NCBI RefSeq assembly: GCF_900636545.1
Contig: NZ_LR134290.1
Span: 1,736,001 to 1,800,000 of the forward strand
From: Pseudomonas mendocina
GTDB lineage: Bacteria; Pseudomonadota; Gammaproteobacteria; Pseudomonadales; Pseudomonadaceae
Direction of reading: 5' to 3'
Length of the DNA stretch: 64,000 nucleotides
Shown here piece by piece: positions 8,883-17,742 of the stretch (the stretch's first letter is position 1; every line of letters starts with the position of its first letter). The translations under genes and the position numbers were made by a program. Below the pieces are notes generated by a model, which saw only the letters and a list, made by a program, of their open reading frames with translations, was not told where the DNA came from and ran no database searches.

Positions 8883-10529
8883 TCAGAGGCGGAAGCGACC
8901 TACCAGCCCGTCCAGTTGCGTCGACAGCGCCTGCAGGTCGCTGCTGGCCTGGTTGAGCTGGTCGGCGATATGGGTGGTGCCGACGGTCAGCTCGTTGATG
9001 TCGACGATATTGCGGTTGATGTCTTCCACCACGCTGGACTGCTCCTCGGTGGCGGTGGCGACCTGGATGTTCTGGTCGCTGATCTGGCCGATATGGCTGT
9101 TGATCTGCTCCAGCGCCGCCGACGCCTTGCTCGCGTACTCCACCACCAGCGCGCTCTGCCGTTGGCCCTTGGCCATGGCTTCGACCGCCGAGCGTGATTC
9201 GTTCTGCAGACGGTTGATGACCTGCTGGATTTCCTCGGTGGAGGCGCCGGAACGGCTGGCCAGGGTACGAACCTCGTCCGCCACCACAGCGAAACCACGG
9301 CCCTGTTCGCCAGCACGCGCAGCCTCGATGGCAGCGTTGAGGGCGAGCAGGTTGGTCTGTTCGGAAATACTGCGAATGGTGTTGAGCGTGGTGCTGATGG
9401 CGTCTGTCTGCGCGGCCAGTGCCTCGATCACTTTGGCGGCCTGCTCCAGTTCGCCGTTGAGGGCATCGACCTGCTGCTGTGCCTGGCTGACCACGGCGCT
9501 GCCGTCGCTGGCGTGCTGGGTCGCTTCGCGGGCGACTTCTGCGGCATTCTCGGCGTTGCGCGCGATCTCGTTAACGGTCGAGCCCAGTTCGTTGATCGCG
9601 GTCGCTACCTGCACCGTGCGGTCGCTCTGGGCGGTGCAGTTGCTCTGGGTCAGGCGTGCGCGCTCGGCGACGTCGCGCGCCATGCCCGAGAGCTGGCGCG
9701 AGTTGTCGGCGAGCTGGCGCATGGCGCCGTGCACCTTGTCGATGAACTGGTTGAAACTGCGCGCGATCTCGCTCAGCTCGTCCTGGCCGGGCAGGTCGAT
9801 GCGGGTGTCCAGCGCCAGGTTGTCGGCGGCCTGGCCGAGGCTGTTTTGTAGCACGGCGACGCGGCGGCGCAGCTGGATGACGATCAGCCAGGAGATGATG
9901 ATCGACACCAGCAGGCCGGTAGCGATGATGGCGATCTGGCGGGTCAGGCCTTCATCGTAGCTTTGTGCACTGTGCAGATTTTGCTGCTCGGCCTGCTTGA
10001 GCAGGGCATCGAGCAGGTCGTTGGCGCCCTGGCGCATCACACCGTAGGTCTTGGCGTACTGGTCGCGGTAGATCTGCTGCGCCTTGGCCATGTCGCCCGC
10101 ATCGAAGGCAGCGAGCATCGGGTTCAGCTCGTTGCTGACCATGGCTTCGAACTGGTCGAGCAGTTGCTGCGCCTGCGCCTTGCGCTCCGGGTTGACCTGC
10201 GCTGCCACGGCCTGGCGCATGGCTTCGCGCATTTCCGGGATGTCCTCGTTGCGCGCATCCTGCACGCGGGATTTCACGCCGCGTTCGTCGCGCAGCGGGG
10301 TTTCCTGCAGGAGCATCATGTCGAGACCGACGCGCATGCGCGGGATGCGTGAGGCCACCTCGGCCATGGCGCGCATCGGTGCGGCCGTATTGAGATAGAG
10401 GACCTCCGTGTCCCGGTGCATGCTGGACATGCTGCTCAGGCTGGTCAGCGCCACCAGTAGCAGGGCGATGCAGGGGATCGCTACCGCAATGATCAGGCGG
10501 GTTTTCAAAGAGAGGGCGTCGAGACGCAT
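8883..10529 (-). CDS. Methyl-accepting chemotaxis protein
   Basis: 548 aa transmembrane chemoreceptor. Layout: TM1 (about 11-32), a ~160-residue helical periplasmic sensor of the four-helix-bundle type with conserved R-x-x-x-R and Asp/Glu-rich helices, TM2 (about 198-219), a HAMP linker, then a cytoplasmic coiled coil with the invariant hairpin tip segment [20 protein letters not shown]. Known role: signals ligand state to CheA/CheW. The four-helix sensor often binds organic acids or amino acids, but the ligand here cannot be told. Monocistronic. Confidence 0.93.
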   Translation of the reverse strand: MRLDALSLKTRLIIAVAIPCIALLLVALTSLSSMSSMHRDTEVLYLNTAAPMRAMAEVASRIPRMRVGLDMMLLQETPLRDERGVKSRVQDARNEDIPEMREAMRQAVAAQVNPERKAQAQQLLDQFEAMVSNELNPMLAAFDAGDMAKAQQIYRDQYAKTYGVMRQGANDLLDALLKQAEQQNLHSAQSYDEGLTRQIAIIATGLLVSIIISWLIVIQLRRRVAVLQNSLGQAADNLALDTRIDLPGQDELSEIARSFNQFIDKVHGAMRQLADNSRQLSGMARDVAERARLTQSNCTAQSDRTVQVATAINELGSTVNEIARNAENAAEVAREATQHASDGSAVVSQAQQQVDALNGELEQAAKVIEALAAQTDAISTTLNTIRSISEQTNLLALNAAIEAARAGEQGRGFAVVADEVRTLASRSGASTEEIQQVINRLQNESRSAVEAMAKGQRQSALVVEYASKASAALEQINSHIGQISDQNIQVATATEEQSSVVEDINRNIVDINELTVGTTHIADQLNQASSDLQALSTQLDGLVGRFRL

Positions 10530-10693
10530 GGGGTGACTCCATTTCGAGATAGGGCGCAGGGGCGACGTTCAGCCTACCGGGCTGATGTTGCCGCTCTTGT
10601 ATCGGCCGCGAGGGCCCGCAGCATGAGGGCAGAGGCGAGCGCTTTGGCGAAAAGGAGTAGGCCGGCAGTTGCGCCGGCGACCTGCAGGTAGGT

Positions 10694-10713
10694 GGCCGGC
10701 CATGAGGCCGGCC
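10694..10713. repeat. GC-rich inverted repeat
   Basis: Perfect 8-bp arms GGCCGGCC around ATGA just past the stop of grxC. Could act as a hairpin at the end of the grxC transcript, but no T-run follows on either strand. Confidence 0.4.
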
Positions 10714-10721
10714 GTCAACAT

Positions 10722-10976
10722 TCAGGCTTGCAGCAATGCATCCAGCTTGCCGCCACGCTCCAGTGCGGCGAGATCATCGAAGCCACCGACATGCTGCTCG
10801 CCGATGAAGATCTGCGGCACGCTGCGGCGCTTGCTGCGCTGTAGCATCTCCGCCATCCGCTCGGGCGAGCGACTCACGTCGATTTCCTCGTAGGTCACGC
10901 CCTTGCGTGTCAGCAGCGCCTTGGCGTTGATGCAGTAAGGGCAGTACGCGGTGGTGTAGAGGGTGACGGCTTGCAT
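10722..10976 (-). CDS. grxC: Glutaredoxin 3
   Basis: 84 aa, the normal size. Seen: redox motif CPYC (Cys12-Cys15), the cis-proline loop SVPQIFIG and the GSH-binding GGFDDL. Known role: glutathione-dependent disulfide reduction in the cytoplasm. Eighteen nt downstream of the AhpD-like gene on the same strand, so probably co-transcribed with it as a thiol-redox pair. Confidence 0.94.
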   Translation of the reverse strand: MQAVTLYTTAYCPYCINAKALLTRKGVTYEEIDVSRSPERMAEMLQRSKRRSVPQIFIGEQHVGGFDDLAALERGGKLDALLQA

Positions 10977-10994
10977 GATGAACCTCCGGCGTCG

Positions 10995-11513
10995 TCAGAC
11001 GGCTACTGGTGGAAAGTCGACAACGGTTTCGGCCAGGTTGTTGAGGTAATTGGTCAGGGTCATCAGGGCGACGTTGGCTACGACCTCGACGATGGCGGTG
11101 TCACTCAGCCCGGCCTCGCGTGCAGCCTGCAACTGCGCATCGCTGATGCGGCCGCTGCTGTCGATGATCTGCCGGGTCAGGCGCGCCACGGCATCGAACT
11201 CGCCGTCGCGGGCGCTGCGAATGTCCGCCTCGCTCAAACCGGCCTTGCCGGCGAACAGGGTGTGCGCTGCCAGGCAGTATTCGCAGCCGTTGACCTGCGA
11301 GCTGGCCAGCGCCACCACTTCGCGCGCCTTGGCATTCAGCGTGCCCTTGCCGAGGGCCTGGGACAGCGCCAGGTAGCCGCTCAGCGCGGCCGGGGCATTG
11401 GCCAGGGTAGCGAAGGTGTTGGGGATGAAACCGAGGCCCTTGCGGATACCTTCCAGTTGCGCCTGGGCGCTGGCAGCGGTTTGTTCGAAGGGCAGTGCGG
11501 CGATGCGAGTCAT
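10995..11513 (-). CDS. AhpD-like carboxymuconolactone decarboxylase family protein
   Basis: 172 aa all-helical protein. Start chosen at MTRIAALPFEQ, preceded by GGAG; a longer frame exists without support. Seen: CEYCLAAHT (Cys77, Cys80, His84), the active-site signature of alkylhydroperoxidase AhpD-type enzymes with a preceding acidic residue. Known family activity: peroxide reduction or thiol-disulfide exchange. Next to grxC and divergent from an AraC-type regulator that may control it. Confidence 0.85.
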   Translation of the reverse strand: MTRIAALPFEQTAASAQAQLEGIRKGLGFIPNTFATLANAPAALSGYLALSQALGKGTLNAKAREVVALASSQVNGCEYCLAAHTLFAGKAGLSEADIRSARDGEFDAVARLTRQIIDSSGRISDAQLQAAREAGLSDTAIVEVVANVALMTLTNYLNNLAETVVDFPPVAV

Positions 11514-11635
11514 GGTGATTCTCCAGTCTTGGGTGGGAAGCTTGTCGTTCAAGCCTGGAGCCAGATTAGTGAAACGAGCTGGCCTTTCGGATTCAGATCG
11601 TCGATGTTATGCGACAGATCGTCCAAGAGTGCGAA

Positions 11636-12463
11636 ATGACCATGGATCGCCTGTCCAGCCTGTTGCATCACTTCAACTTGCACGCCAGCACCTTTCACCG
11701 CGGTGGGTTTTGCGGAACCAGCAGCCATGGCGAGCATGAGCCGCATGGTTACATCCACCTGCTGCGTGCCGGGTGCATGAGCTTTCGTGAGGGCGATGGC
11801 CGTGAGATGCGCCTGGAAGAGCCGAGCCTGATGCTGTTGGCCAGGCCGCGTCTGCATCAGATGACAGCCAGCGAGGCCGACGGCGCCGAGCTGGTCTGCG
11901 CCACCCTGGCCTTCGATGGCGGCATCGACAATCCGCTGTCGCGGGCATTGCCCGGCGCCATCGTCAAACCTCTGCGTGAACTGCCAAGCCTGAGCGGCTG
12001 CCTGGACTGGCTGTTCGCCGAAGCGGCGGGGGAGGATTGCGGGCGCGAACTGGTGCTCAACCGCCTGTTCGAGCTGATGGTAATCCAGTTGCTGCGCCAT
12101 CTGATGAACAGCCGCGAGCTGGCCTCGGGGATGATGGCCGGCCTGGCCGAACCGCGCCTGGCCCGCGCGCTCAATCAGCTGCACGAGAAACCGCAGCACG
12201 GCTGGTCGGTGGCCGAATTGGCGGCGCTGGCAGGTATGTCGCGGGCCAGTTTCGCTGCGCATTTTCACCAGGTGGTGGGCGCTACGCCGGCCGATTATCT
12301 GGTGGGCTGGCGTGTCAGCCTGGCGCAGAAGCGCTTGCGAGAAGGCCGGCCCATGGCGCTGATCGCCGATGAGGTCGGTTACGAAAGCCCTTCGGCGCTG
12401 GCGCGCGCGTTTCGCCGCAAGGTGGGAACGAGCCCCAGTGAGTGGCTGAAGCAGGGCGGTTGA
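11636..12463 (+). CDS. AraC family transcriptional regulator, cupin-type N-domain
   Basis: 275 aa. N-terminal ~135 residues resemble the cupin_6 ligand domain (HASTFHRGGFCGT ... HLLRAGCMSFREG), C-terminal ~100 residues hold two helix-turn-helix motifs (VAELAALAGMSRASFAAHF and IADEVGYESPSALARAF). In-frame ATGs at 11609, 11636 and 11642 are possible; 11636 has AGAG upstream. Divergent from the AhpD/grxC pair with ~120 nt between starts, so it probably regulates them. Proteins of this subfamily often answer to redox or metal signals; the ligand is unknown here. Confidence 0.85.
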   Translation: MTMDRLSSLLHHFNLHASTFHRGGFCGTSSHGEHEPHGYIHLLRAGCMSFREGDGREMRLEEPSLMLLARPRLHQMTASEADGAELVCATLAFDGGIDNPLSRALPGAIVKPLRELPSLSGCLDWLFAEAAGEDCGRELVLNRLFELMVIQLLRHLMNSRELASGMMAGLAEPRLARALNQLHEKPQHGWSVAELAALAGMSRASFAAHFHQVVGATPADYLVGWRVSLAQKRLREGRPMALIADEVGYESPSALARAFRRKVGTSPSEWLKQGG

Positions 12464-12574
12464 GTATCACGCGGCAGCTTTGATCTGCGGCAATCGTGCT
12501 GTTGATCGGGCTCGACCCCAGTGCCCCGATAGTGCATGGTGGCGCCCCACGCTGCCTGCTTCGAGAGTCGCGCC

Positions 12575-13099
12575 ATGTTCGAAATCCAAGCCATCGACCC
12601 CGCCTATTACCGCCAGCAGACACGCCGCAGTACGGCGGTGATCGCCGTTATCTTCGTGGCACTGGCCATGCTCTGCGCCACGCTGAGTACGCAGGTGTTC
12701 GGTACGCCCGGTGGCGACAACTTCAAGTGGAATCTGCTCGGCGTGGTGGCGGGCCTCGTATTGACCATCGCTCTGGTACGCCAGCAATTATGGTCGCGGC
12801 CGTTCATGGCGCCTGCCGTTTACGGTTGGCGGCTCAAGCGCAGCCTGATGCGCATCACCAATGTCATGCATCACGTCAAGGCAGGTGTGGCGCAGGGGGA
12901 TGACGGCGCGATGAAGTTGCTGCGTTTCTATCATTTGGGGGTAACCCAGATGCACCAGCTCGACGGCAACTCCAGCGAGCTGAGCCAGATGGTGCGCGAG
13001 ATCGACGACCACCGCGATGCGATGGAGCAGCGAGGGCTGGATATCGAGCAGACGCGGCTCGATCCGGTCTGGTTGGAGCGGGTGAAGGCCTTTAGCTGA
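12575..13099 (+). CDS. DUF3087 family membrane protein
   Basis: 174 aa. Two transmembrane helices (about residues 20-38 and 53-69) separated by a short Gly-rich loop, followed by a ~100-residue charged cytoplasmic domain. Start taken at MFEIQAIDPAYYRQQTRR; the frame opens 39 nt earlier without support. The opening and overall layout match the DUF3087 family as I remember it, whose function is unknown. Monocistronic; no functional hint from neighbours. Confidence 0.75.
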   Translation: MFEIQAIDPAYYRQQTRRSTAVIAVIFVALAMLCATLSTQVFGTPGGDNFKWNLLGVVAGLVLTIALVRQQLWSRPFMAPAVYGWRLKRSLMRITNVMHHVKAGVAQGDDGAMKLLRFYHLGVTQMHQLDGNSSELSQMVREIDDHRDAMEQRGLDIEQTRLDPVWLERVKAFS

Positions 13100-13123
13100 A
13101 CCCCGTCATCATTTCTGCGGGCT

Positions 13124-13158
13124 AAGTCACAATGACCTTTTTGCTGTCATTGTGACTT
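13124..13158. promoter_or_regulatory. Perfect 13-bp inverted repeat, candidate operator
   Basis: AAGTCACAATGAC and its exact complement flank a 9-nt spacer. The inner part, TTTGCTGTCATT, is repeated once more as a direct repeat at 13165-13176. This lies ~120-150 nt upstream of the small exported glycine-zipper protein, where a regulator site would sit. No T-run follows, which argues against a simple terminator. Confidence 0.45.
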
Positions 13159-13275
13159 GTAAAGTTTGCTGTCATTAGTACCTGTGCTTTTCTATCTATT
13201 TGTTTTTTATATAGAAAATATCTGGCACAAAATCTGACTGTCTCCGGGTGCAATGCCCATTACAGGAGAAATCAG

Positions 13276-13623
13276 ATGAAATCCATTGCCTTGCTCACTC
13301 TTTCCCTCAGCCTTCTGGCCAGCAGCGTTCTGCAGGCTGCCGAAGTGCTCGCCGAGCGTGATGAAAACTCGGTCGGTGCCGGTTTCGGCGGTCTGTCCGG
13401 GCTGATGCTGGGCGCCGCTGCGGGCGGTCCGGTCGGTGCATTGGTCGGTGCGGCTGCCGGAGTCTGGACCGGTGCTCAGGTTCAGGCTGCCAGCGGCAAC
13501 AGCGGTACTGCCTATGTCGTGCGTCATGCCGATGGCCGTGAGCAGTGGGTGCGCTCACCCGGAGAGCGTTTCGAGGTGGGCCAACAGGTCGAGATGAACG
13601 GCATCCGTCTGCTGGCGCAGTAA
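13276..13623 (+). CDS. Small exported glycine-zipper protein
   Basis: 115 aa. N-terminal signal peptide (hydrophobic residues 4-18, cleavage near SSVLQAA), then a glycine/alanine-rich segment at about 34-66 with GxxxG spacing (GLSGLMLGAAAGGPVGALVG), a glycine-zipper hairpin typical of outer-membrane or periplasmic stress proteins. A compact C-terminal domain (YVVRHADGREQWV) follows. Ribosome site AGGAGAA 7 nt upstream. Probably envelope associated; precise role unknown. Confidence 0.75.
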   Translation: MKSIALLTLSLSLLASSVLQAAEVLAERDENSVGAGFGGLSGLMLGAAAGGPVGALVGAAAGVWTGAQVQAASGNSGTAYVVRHADGREQWVRSPGERFEVGQQVEMNGIRLLAQ

Positions 13624-13683
13624 ATCCATTGACCTGTGGCTTTTTCAGCCATCGCATCCACGTCTTTCGCTTCGAGGAACTTC

Positions 13684-14427
13684 ATGAGTACGAATTTTCA
13701 GGGCCGTCTCGCGGTCGTGACGGGCGCCAGCTCGGGTATCGGGCTGGCCGTATGTGATCTGTTGTTGCAGCGCGGTGTGCAGGTTTTGGCGTTCTCGCGA
13801 CGCCTTGGCGCACTGGAGGCGCTGCAGGCTCGCAACCCCGAGCAACTGCACTGGTGCGCAGGCGATGTGACTGATATCGATGCCCTGCACGCGCTGGCCG
13901 AGCGGGCAGGGCGACTCGGCGCCGTCGATTACTTGGTGCCCAATGCCGGGATTGCACGGTTGGCGCCGGGCTGCGACATGCAGGCATTCGAGCAGCAGTG
14001 GCGGGTCAATGGCGCCGGTGCGGTGAATACCTTCGAGGTGCTCAAGCCGCATCTGGCACGACCGGCTTCGGTGGTGTTCATCAGCACGTTCCTGCGCCAG
14101 CTCGGTTTTGCCGGGCTCGGTGGCTACATCGCCAGCAAGGCGGCGCTCTCGGCATTGGTACGCAGCCTGGCGCTGGAGCATGCCGGCGAAGGACTGCGGC
14201 TCAATCTGGTTTCGCCGGGGCCGACGGCAACGCCGATCTGGAACAGCCTGGGCCTGGCCGAGGAGATGTTGGCGGGTGTCGCCAGTGAAGTGAACAAGCG
14301 CCTGGTCGATGGTGAATTTCTCGATCCGCTGGCAATCGCCGAAGTGGTGCTGTTCCAGCTGAGCAACGGTGCACGTGGCGTCTACGGCCAGGATTGGGTG
14401 GTCGACAAGGGCTACACCCTGCAGTGA
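13684..14427 (+). CDS. Short-chain dehydrogenase/reductase
   Basis: 247 aa classical SDR. Seen: cofactor motif TGASSGIG (13-20), the NAG motif as PNAGIA, catalytic Ser in FISTF and YxxxK as YIASK, and the family PG motif SPGPTATPIW. Start at MSTNFQG behind GAGGAAC. Arg residues after beta-2 (SRRLGAL) suggest NADP use. Substrate unknown. Stands 60 nt after the glycine-zipper gene and is closed by a strong hairpin. Confidence 0.88.
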   Translation: MSTNFQGRLAVVTGASSGIGLAVCDLLLQRGVQVLAFSRRLGALEALQARNPEQLHWCAGDVTDIDALHALAERAGRLGAVDYLVPNAGIARLAPGCDMQAFEQQWRVNGAGAVNTFEVLKPHLARPASVVFISTFLRQLGFAGLGGYIASKAALSALVRSLALEHAGEGLRLNLVSPGPTATPIWNSLGLAEEMLAGVASEVNKRLVDGEFLDPLAIAEVVLFQLSNGARGVYGQDWVVDKGYTLQ

Positions 14428-14434
14428 GCAAGGT

Positions 14435-14458
14435 CGGGGCGGCATGCCTGCCGCCCCG
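14435..14458 (+). terminator. Hairpin after the SDR gene
   Basis: Perfect 10-bp stem CGGGGCGGCA with loop TGCC, 7 nt after the SDR stop. Position suggests a terminator, though no clear T-run follows. Confidence 0.55.
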
Positions 14459-14586
14459 ATGGCGCGACATATCCCCTGACATTTGCCCTGACTCGTGGTC
14501 AAGGCTTAAAGGTTTTTGAAAGGTTCGCCTCTTAGCCTCCGCACGCGCCTTTCGCGTGCTTTACAAGAAAAAGAGGAGAAAGCGGT

Positions 14587-15897
14587 TTGTTGACCCTGAT
14601 TGGCCTGTTGACCATCTGCAGCCTGGTTGTGCTGCTGCTTATCGGGCGCATGTCGCCTGTTCTGCCATTGATCGTGGTGCCGCTGCTGGGCGCCCTGGCT
14701 GCGGGTTCTGGCCCGGAGGCGATTTCCGGTTTCTTCACCGATGGCATCGGCCGCGTGACGGCGATTGCCACTATGTTCGTGTTTGCCATCACCTTTTTCG
14801 GCGTGCTGCAGGACACAGGCCTGTTTAGGCCCCTGATCAATGGCATGGTGCGCCTGACCCGCGGCAATGTAATCGCGGTAACCGTCGCCACGGCGGTGAT
14901 CGGCATGCTGGCGCACCTCGACGGCGCTGGTGCCACCACCTTCCTGCTTACCGTTCCCGCCTTGCTGCCGCTGTACAAGCAGTTGCGCATGAGCCCGTAC
15001 CTGATGCTGCTGTTGCTGGCGATCGGCGCCGGTATCTTCAACATGCTGCCCTGGGCCGGTCCGCTGGGCCGTGCCTCGGCCGTGACCGGCATCGAGGTTA
15101 CCGAACTGTGGCGTCCGCTGATTGCCGTGCAGGGCATCGGTGTGGTGCTGCTGGTGGCCCTGGCGGCGCTGCTGGGCTGGCGTGAGCAACGTCGCATCGC
15201 CGCCGGCAGGAGCGGGGATGAAGGTGTACTGGTGGAAACCAGTACTGACTTGCATGAGCCAAGCGCCGAGGAGCGCGAGTTGGAGCGCCCGCGTCTGCTC
15301 TGGGCCAACTCCGCACTGTTCCTGGCGGTGCTGGTATCGCTGTTCTCAGGCGTGCTGCCGGCCGGCTACATCTTCATGATCGGCCTGTGCCTGGCGCTGC
15401 TGATCAACTACCCCGGTGGCAAGGCGCAGATGCAGCGTATCTCCGCCCACGCCCCGGCGGCGCTGAGCATGGGCATGATCATCCTGGCGGCAGGTTCGAT
15501 GCTCGGTATCTTCACCGGCACCGGCATGCTCACGTCCATTGCCCAGGACCTGGCGCAGGTACTGCCGGCGCCGCTGGTAGGGCAGATGCACATCGTGCTC
15601 GGCCTGTTCGGCCTGCCGATGGAGCTGATGCTGAGCACCGACGCCTACTACTTCGGTCTGCTGCCGGTAACGCTGGAGGTGGTCGGTGCCCAGGGCGTCG
15701 AGCCGGCCAGCGTGGTCTATGCGCTGACCATCGGCAACATCATCGGCACCTTCATCAGTCCATTCTCGCCGGCGCTGTGGCTGGCACTGGGCCTGGCCGG
15801 GCTGGATCTGGGCCGGCACATCCGCTACTCGCTGTGGTGGATGTGGGGTTTCTCGCTGGTGCTGTTCGGTGCGGCCTGGGCGCTCGGGTTGTTCTAG
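14587..15897 (+). CDS. CitMHS-family citrate/organic acid:H+ symporter
   Basis: 436 aa inner-membrane transporter with about 11-12 helices. TTG start chosen because AGAGGAG lies 6-12 nt upstream and the hydrophobic N-terminus begins there. Family features: LAHLDGAGATTFLL in the first half and STDAYYFGLLPV plus IGTFISPFSPALWL in the second, matching CitM/CitH transporters of metal-citrate complexes. A ~35-residue charged loop in the middle (ETSTDLHEPSAEERELERP) separates the halves. The GntR regulator gene follows in the opposite direction, so co-regulation is possible. Confidence 0.85.
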   Translation: MLTLIGLLTICSLVVLLLIGRMSPVLPLIVVPLLGALAAGSGPEAISGFFTDGIGRVTAIATMFVFAITFFGVLQDTGLFRPLINGMVRLTRGNVIAVTVATAVIGMLAHLDGAGATTFLLTVPALLPLYKQLRMSPYLMLLLLAIGAGIFNMLPWAGPLGRASAVTGIEVTELWRPLIAVQGIGVVLLVALAALLGWREQRRIAAGRSGDEGVLVETSTDLHEPSAEERELERPRLLWANSALFLAVLVSLFSGVLPAGYIFMIGLCLALLINYPGGKAQMQRISAHAPAALSMGMIILAAGSMLGIFTGTGMLTSIAQDLAQVLPAPLVGQMHIVLGLFGLPMELMLSTDAYYFGLLPVTLEVVGAQGVEPASVVYALTIGNIIGTFISPFSPALWLALGLAGLDLGRHIRYSLWWMWGFSLVLFGAAWALGLF

Positions 15898-15963
15898 ACC
15901 ACGCCCAGCATGTACCGCACACGCCCGGGCTTGCCCGGGCGTGTTGCATCTGGATAGAGGCGT

Positions 15964-16701
15964 TTAGCTGATTTCCACCTGGTAGCGGAAGTTTTCCGCG
16001 GCCGCGCGCGACAGGCGATATTCCAGCGGGGTGCGGTCATAGCCCTGTGCGGTTCGTTCGATCACCACGCTCGGGCTGGCTTCAGCCACATCGAGCATGG
16101 CCGCAAGCTCGGCGTCGACGGCGGAAACCGTCAGGGTTTCCTTCGCTGACGCGATGCGCTGACCACAGTGCTGCTCGTAGAAGGGGTAGAGCAACTGTGG
16201 AAAATCGTCCGGCGCGAGCTCCAGCAGGGCGCCGAAGCGTGAGGCGGGCAGCCAGATGCGCTCGTGAAACAGCGGGCGGCCGTCGACCAGGCGCAGGCGC
16301 TGGAGGAATACACAGCGCTCGCCCTCAGCCAGCTGCAGTGCCTGGCGTGCTGCCGCATCAGCCGGTTCGAGGCGGCATTCGAGGATGCGGCTTTGCGGCA
16401 CCTGCGACTGGCCGCTGGCGCTGACCTGGCGGAAGAAGCGAAACAGCGAGCCATCGAAGTTCGGCCGCCGCACGAAGGTGCCGCGCCCCTGGGCACGCAG
16501 CAGCAGGCCTTCTGCAACCAGGGTTTCCACCGCCTTGCGCACCGTTCCCACGGCCACGCCGTACTGGCGGGTCAGCTCCGCTTCGGTAGGGATGGCTTCG
16601 CCGGGCAGCCATTCGCCCGCGGCGATCTTGCCCAGCATTTCGTCCCGTAACCGCTGGTACAGCGGCAGGCGTTCGTCCTGTCCGAGAGCCGTGGTGCTCA
16701 T
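15964..16701 (-). CDS. GntR/HutC family transcriptional regulator with UTRA domain
   Basis: 245 aa. N-terminal winged helix (LPLYQRLRDEMLGKIAAGEW ... TEAELTRQYGVAVGTVRKA) and a C-terminal UTRA effector domain (about residues 95-240). Start chosen at MSTTALGQDERLPLYQ; the upstream frame lies in the promoter. Divergent from the amidohydrolase/MatC-like transporter genes with a near-perfect 28-bp palindrome between them, its likely operator. Effector unknown; expected to be the substrate of the neighbouring pathway. Confidence 0.9.
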   Translation of the reverse strand: MSTTALGQDERLPLYQRLRDEMLGKIAAGEWLPGEAIPTEAELTRQYGVAVGTVRKAVETLVAEGLLLRAQGRGTFVRRPNFDGSLFRFFRQVSASGQSQVPQSRILECRLEPADAAARQALQLAEGERCVFLQRLRLVDGRPLFHERIWLPASRFGALLELAPDDFPQLLYPFYEQHCGQRIASAKETLTVSAVDAELAAMLDVAEASPSVVIERTAQGYDRTPLEYRLSRAAAENFRYQVEIS

Positions 16702-16782
16702 AAACCTCACATCCAAAAGTCGACCGGCCGTCACTTTACCACCGGCCTGTAGATTGACAGCACTCGATCTCTGTAGATACAG

Positions 16783-16810
16783 TCATATAAACATATATAT
16801 GAATATATGA
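16783..16810. promoter_or_regulatory. 28-bp palindrome, candidate GntR operator
   Basis: The segment starts TCATATAAAC and ends GAATATATGA and is its own reverse complement except at two symmetric positions. It lies in the 170-nt space between the divergent GntR regulator and amidohydrolase genes. A symmetric AT-rich site is the expected target of a dimeric HutC-type repressor; binding is inferred. Confidence 0.6.
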
Positions 16811-16871
16811 ATTACAAGAAGCAGTCGCTAGTACCGGCGGCTCGTACAAGAATCGACAGAGGTATTGCTTC

Positions 16872-17702
16872 GTGACGCCCATGCCTTATGCCGCAATCGC
16901 CGGCATCGACACTCACGCGCACATCTTTCGCCAGAACCTGCCCATGGTTCCCGGCCGCCGCTACAGCCCCAGCTATGACGCCACCGTGGAGCAATACCTG
17001 AACCACCTGGACGCCTGCGGCCTGTCCCATGGCGTACTTATCCAGCCGAGCTTTCTCGGCACCGACAACCACTACATGGTCGAGGCGTTGCAACGCTTCC
17101 CTGAGCGTTTGCGCGGTGTTGCGGTGGTGGAGGCGCAGGTCAGCGATGCCGAGCTGGACGAATTGGCCGCTGCCGGCGTGGTGGGCGTGCGCCTGAACCT
17201 GATCGGCAAGGCGCTGGAGGATTACACCGGCGCGGCCTGGAATGGTTTGTTCCGACGTCTGGCGCAACGCGGTTGGCAGGTGGAGATTCAGCGCGGTTTC
17301 GATGACCTGGCGCTGATCGTGCCGGCGATTCTCGAGTCCGGCGTCACCGTGGTGATCGATCACTTCGGCCTGCCAGCGCCGAGTGTGCAACTGGATGCTG
17401 CGCAGCACCACGCCTTCTTCGATCTGCTGGGCCAGGCTCCGGTGTGGATCAAGCTGTCCGCTGCCTACCGCAGCCAATCCGACCTGGCCCGCGCCCGGGC
17501 CATCGAGGCGCGTCTGCGCGAGGCCTGTGGCGGCGTTGGTCGCTTCCTCTGGGGCAGCGATTGGCCCAACACCCAGTTCGAGTCGCAGACCCGCTACGAT
17601 CAGCAGTTCGCGCTGCTCGAGGCTCTGCTGCCCAATCCCGAGGAGCGCCGTCGCGTTCTGGTGGACAACCCCGCAACCCTGTTCGGTTTCGCCTCGGCGT
17701 AA
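16872..17702 (+). CDS. Amidohydrolase family protein (2-pyrone-4,6-dicarboxylate lactonase-like)
   Basis: 276 aa TIM-barrel hydrolase of the amidohydrolase-2 group. GTG start preceded by AGAGG at 9 nt; an ATG at 16881 is the alternative. Seen: metal motif DTHAHIF (residues 13-19), a central DHFGLPAP, and the C-terminal WGSDWPNTQFE with the catalytic-type Asp. This layout matches lactonases such as LigI and related dicarboxylate hydrolases. It is followed 40 nt later by a MatC-like transporter, so the pair probably imports and opens or hydrolyses a cyclic or dicarboxylic acid. Confidence 0.82.
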   Translation: MTPMPYAAIAGIDTHAHIFRQNLPMVPGRRYSPSYDATVEQYLNHLDACGLSHGVLIQPSFLGTDNHYMVEALQRFPERLRGVAVVEAQVSDAELDELAAAGVVGVRLNLIGKALEDYTGAAWNGLFRRLAQRGWQVEIQRGFDDLALIVPAILESGVTVVIDHFGLPAPSVQLDAAQHHAFFDLLGQAPVWIKLSAAYRSQSDLARARAIEARLREACGGVGRFLWGSDWPNTQFESQTRYDQQFALLEALLPNPEERRRVLVDNPATLFGFASA

Positions 17703-17742
17703 CCACTGCTCACATCAGAACAACAAAAGGAGTCAAACCATC

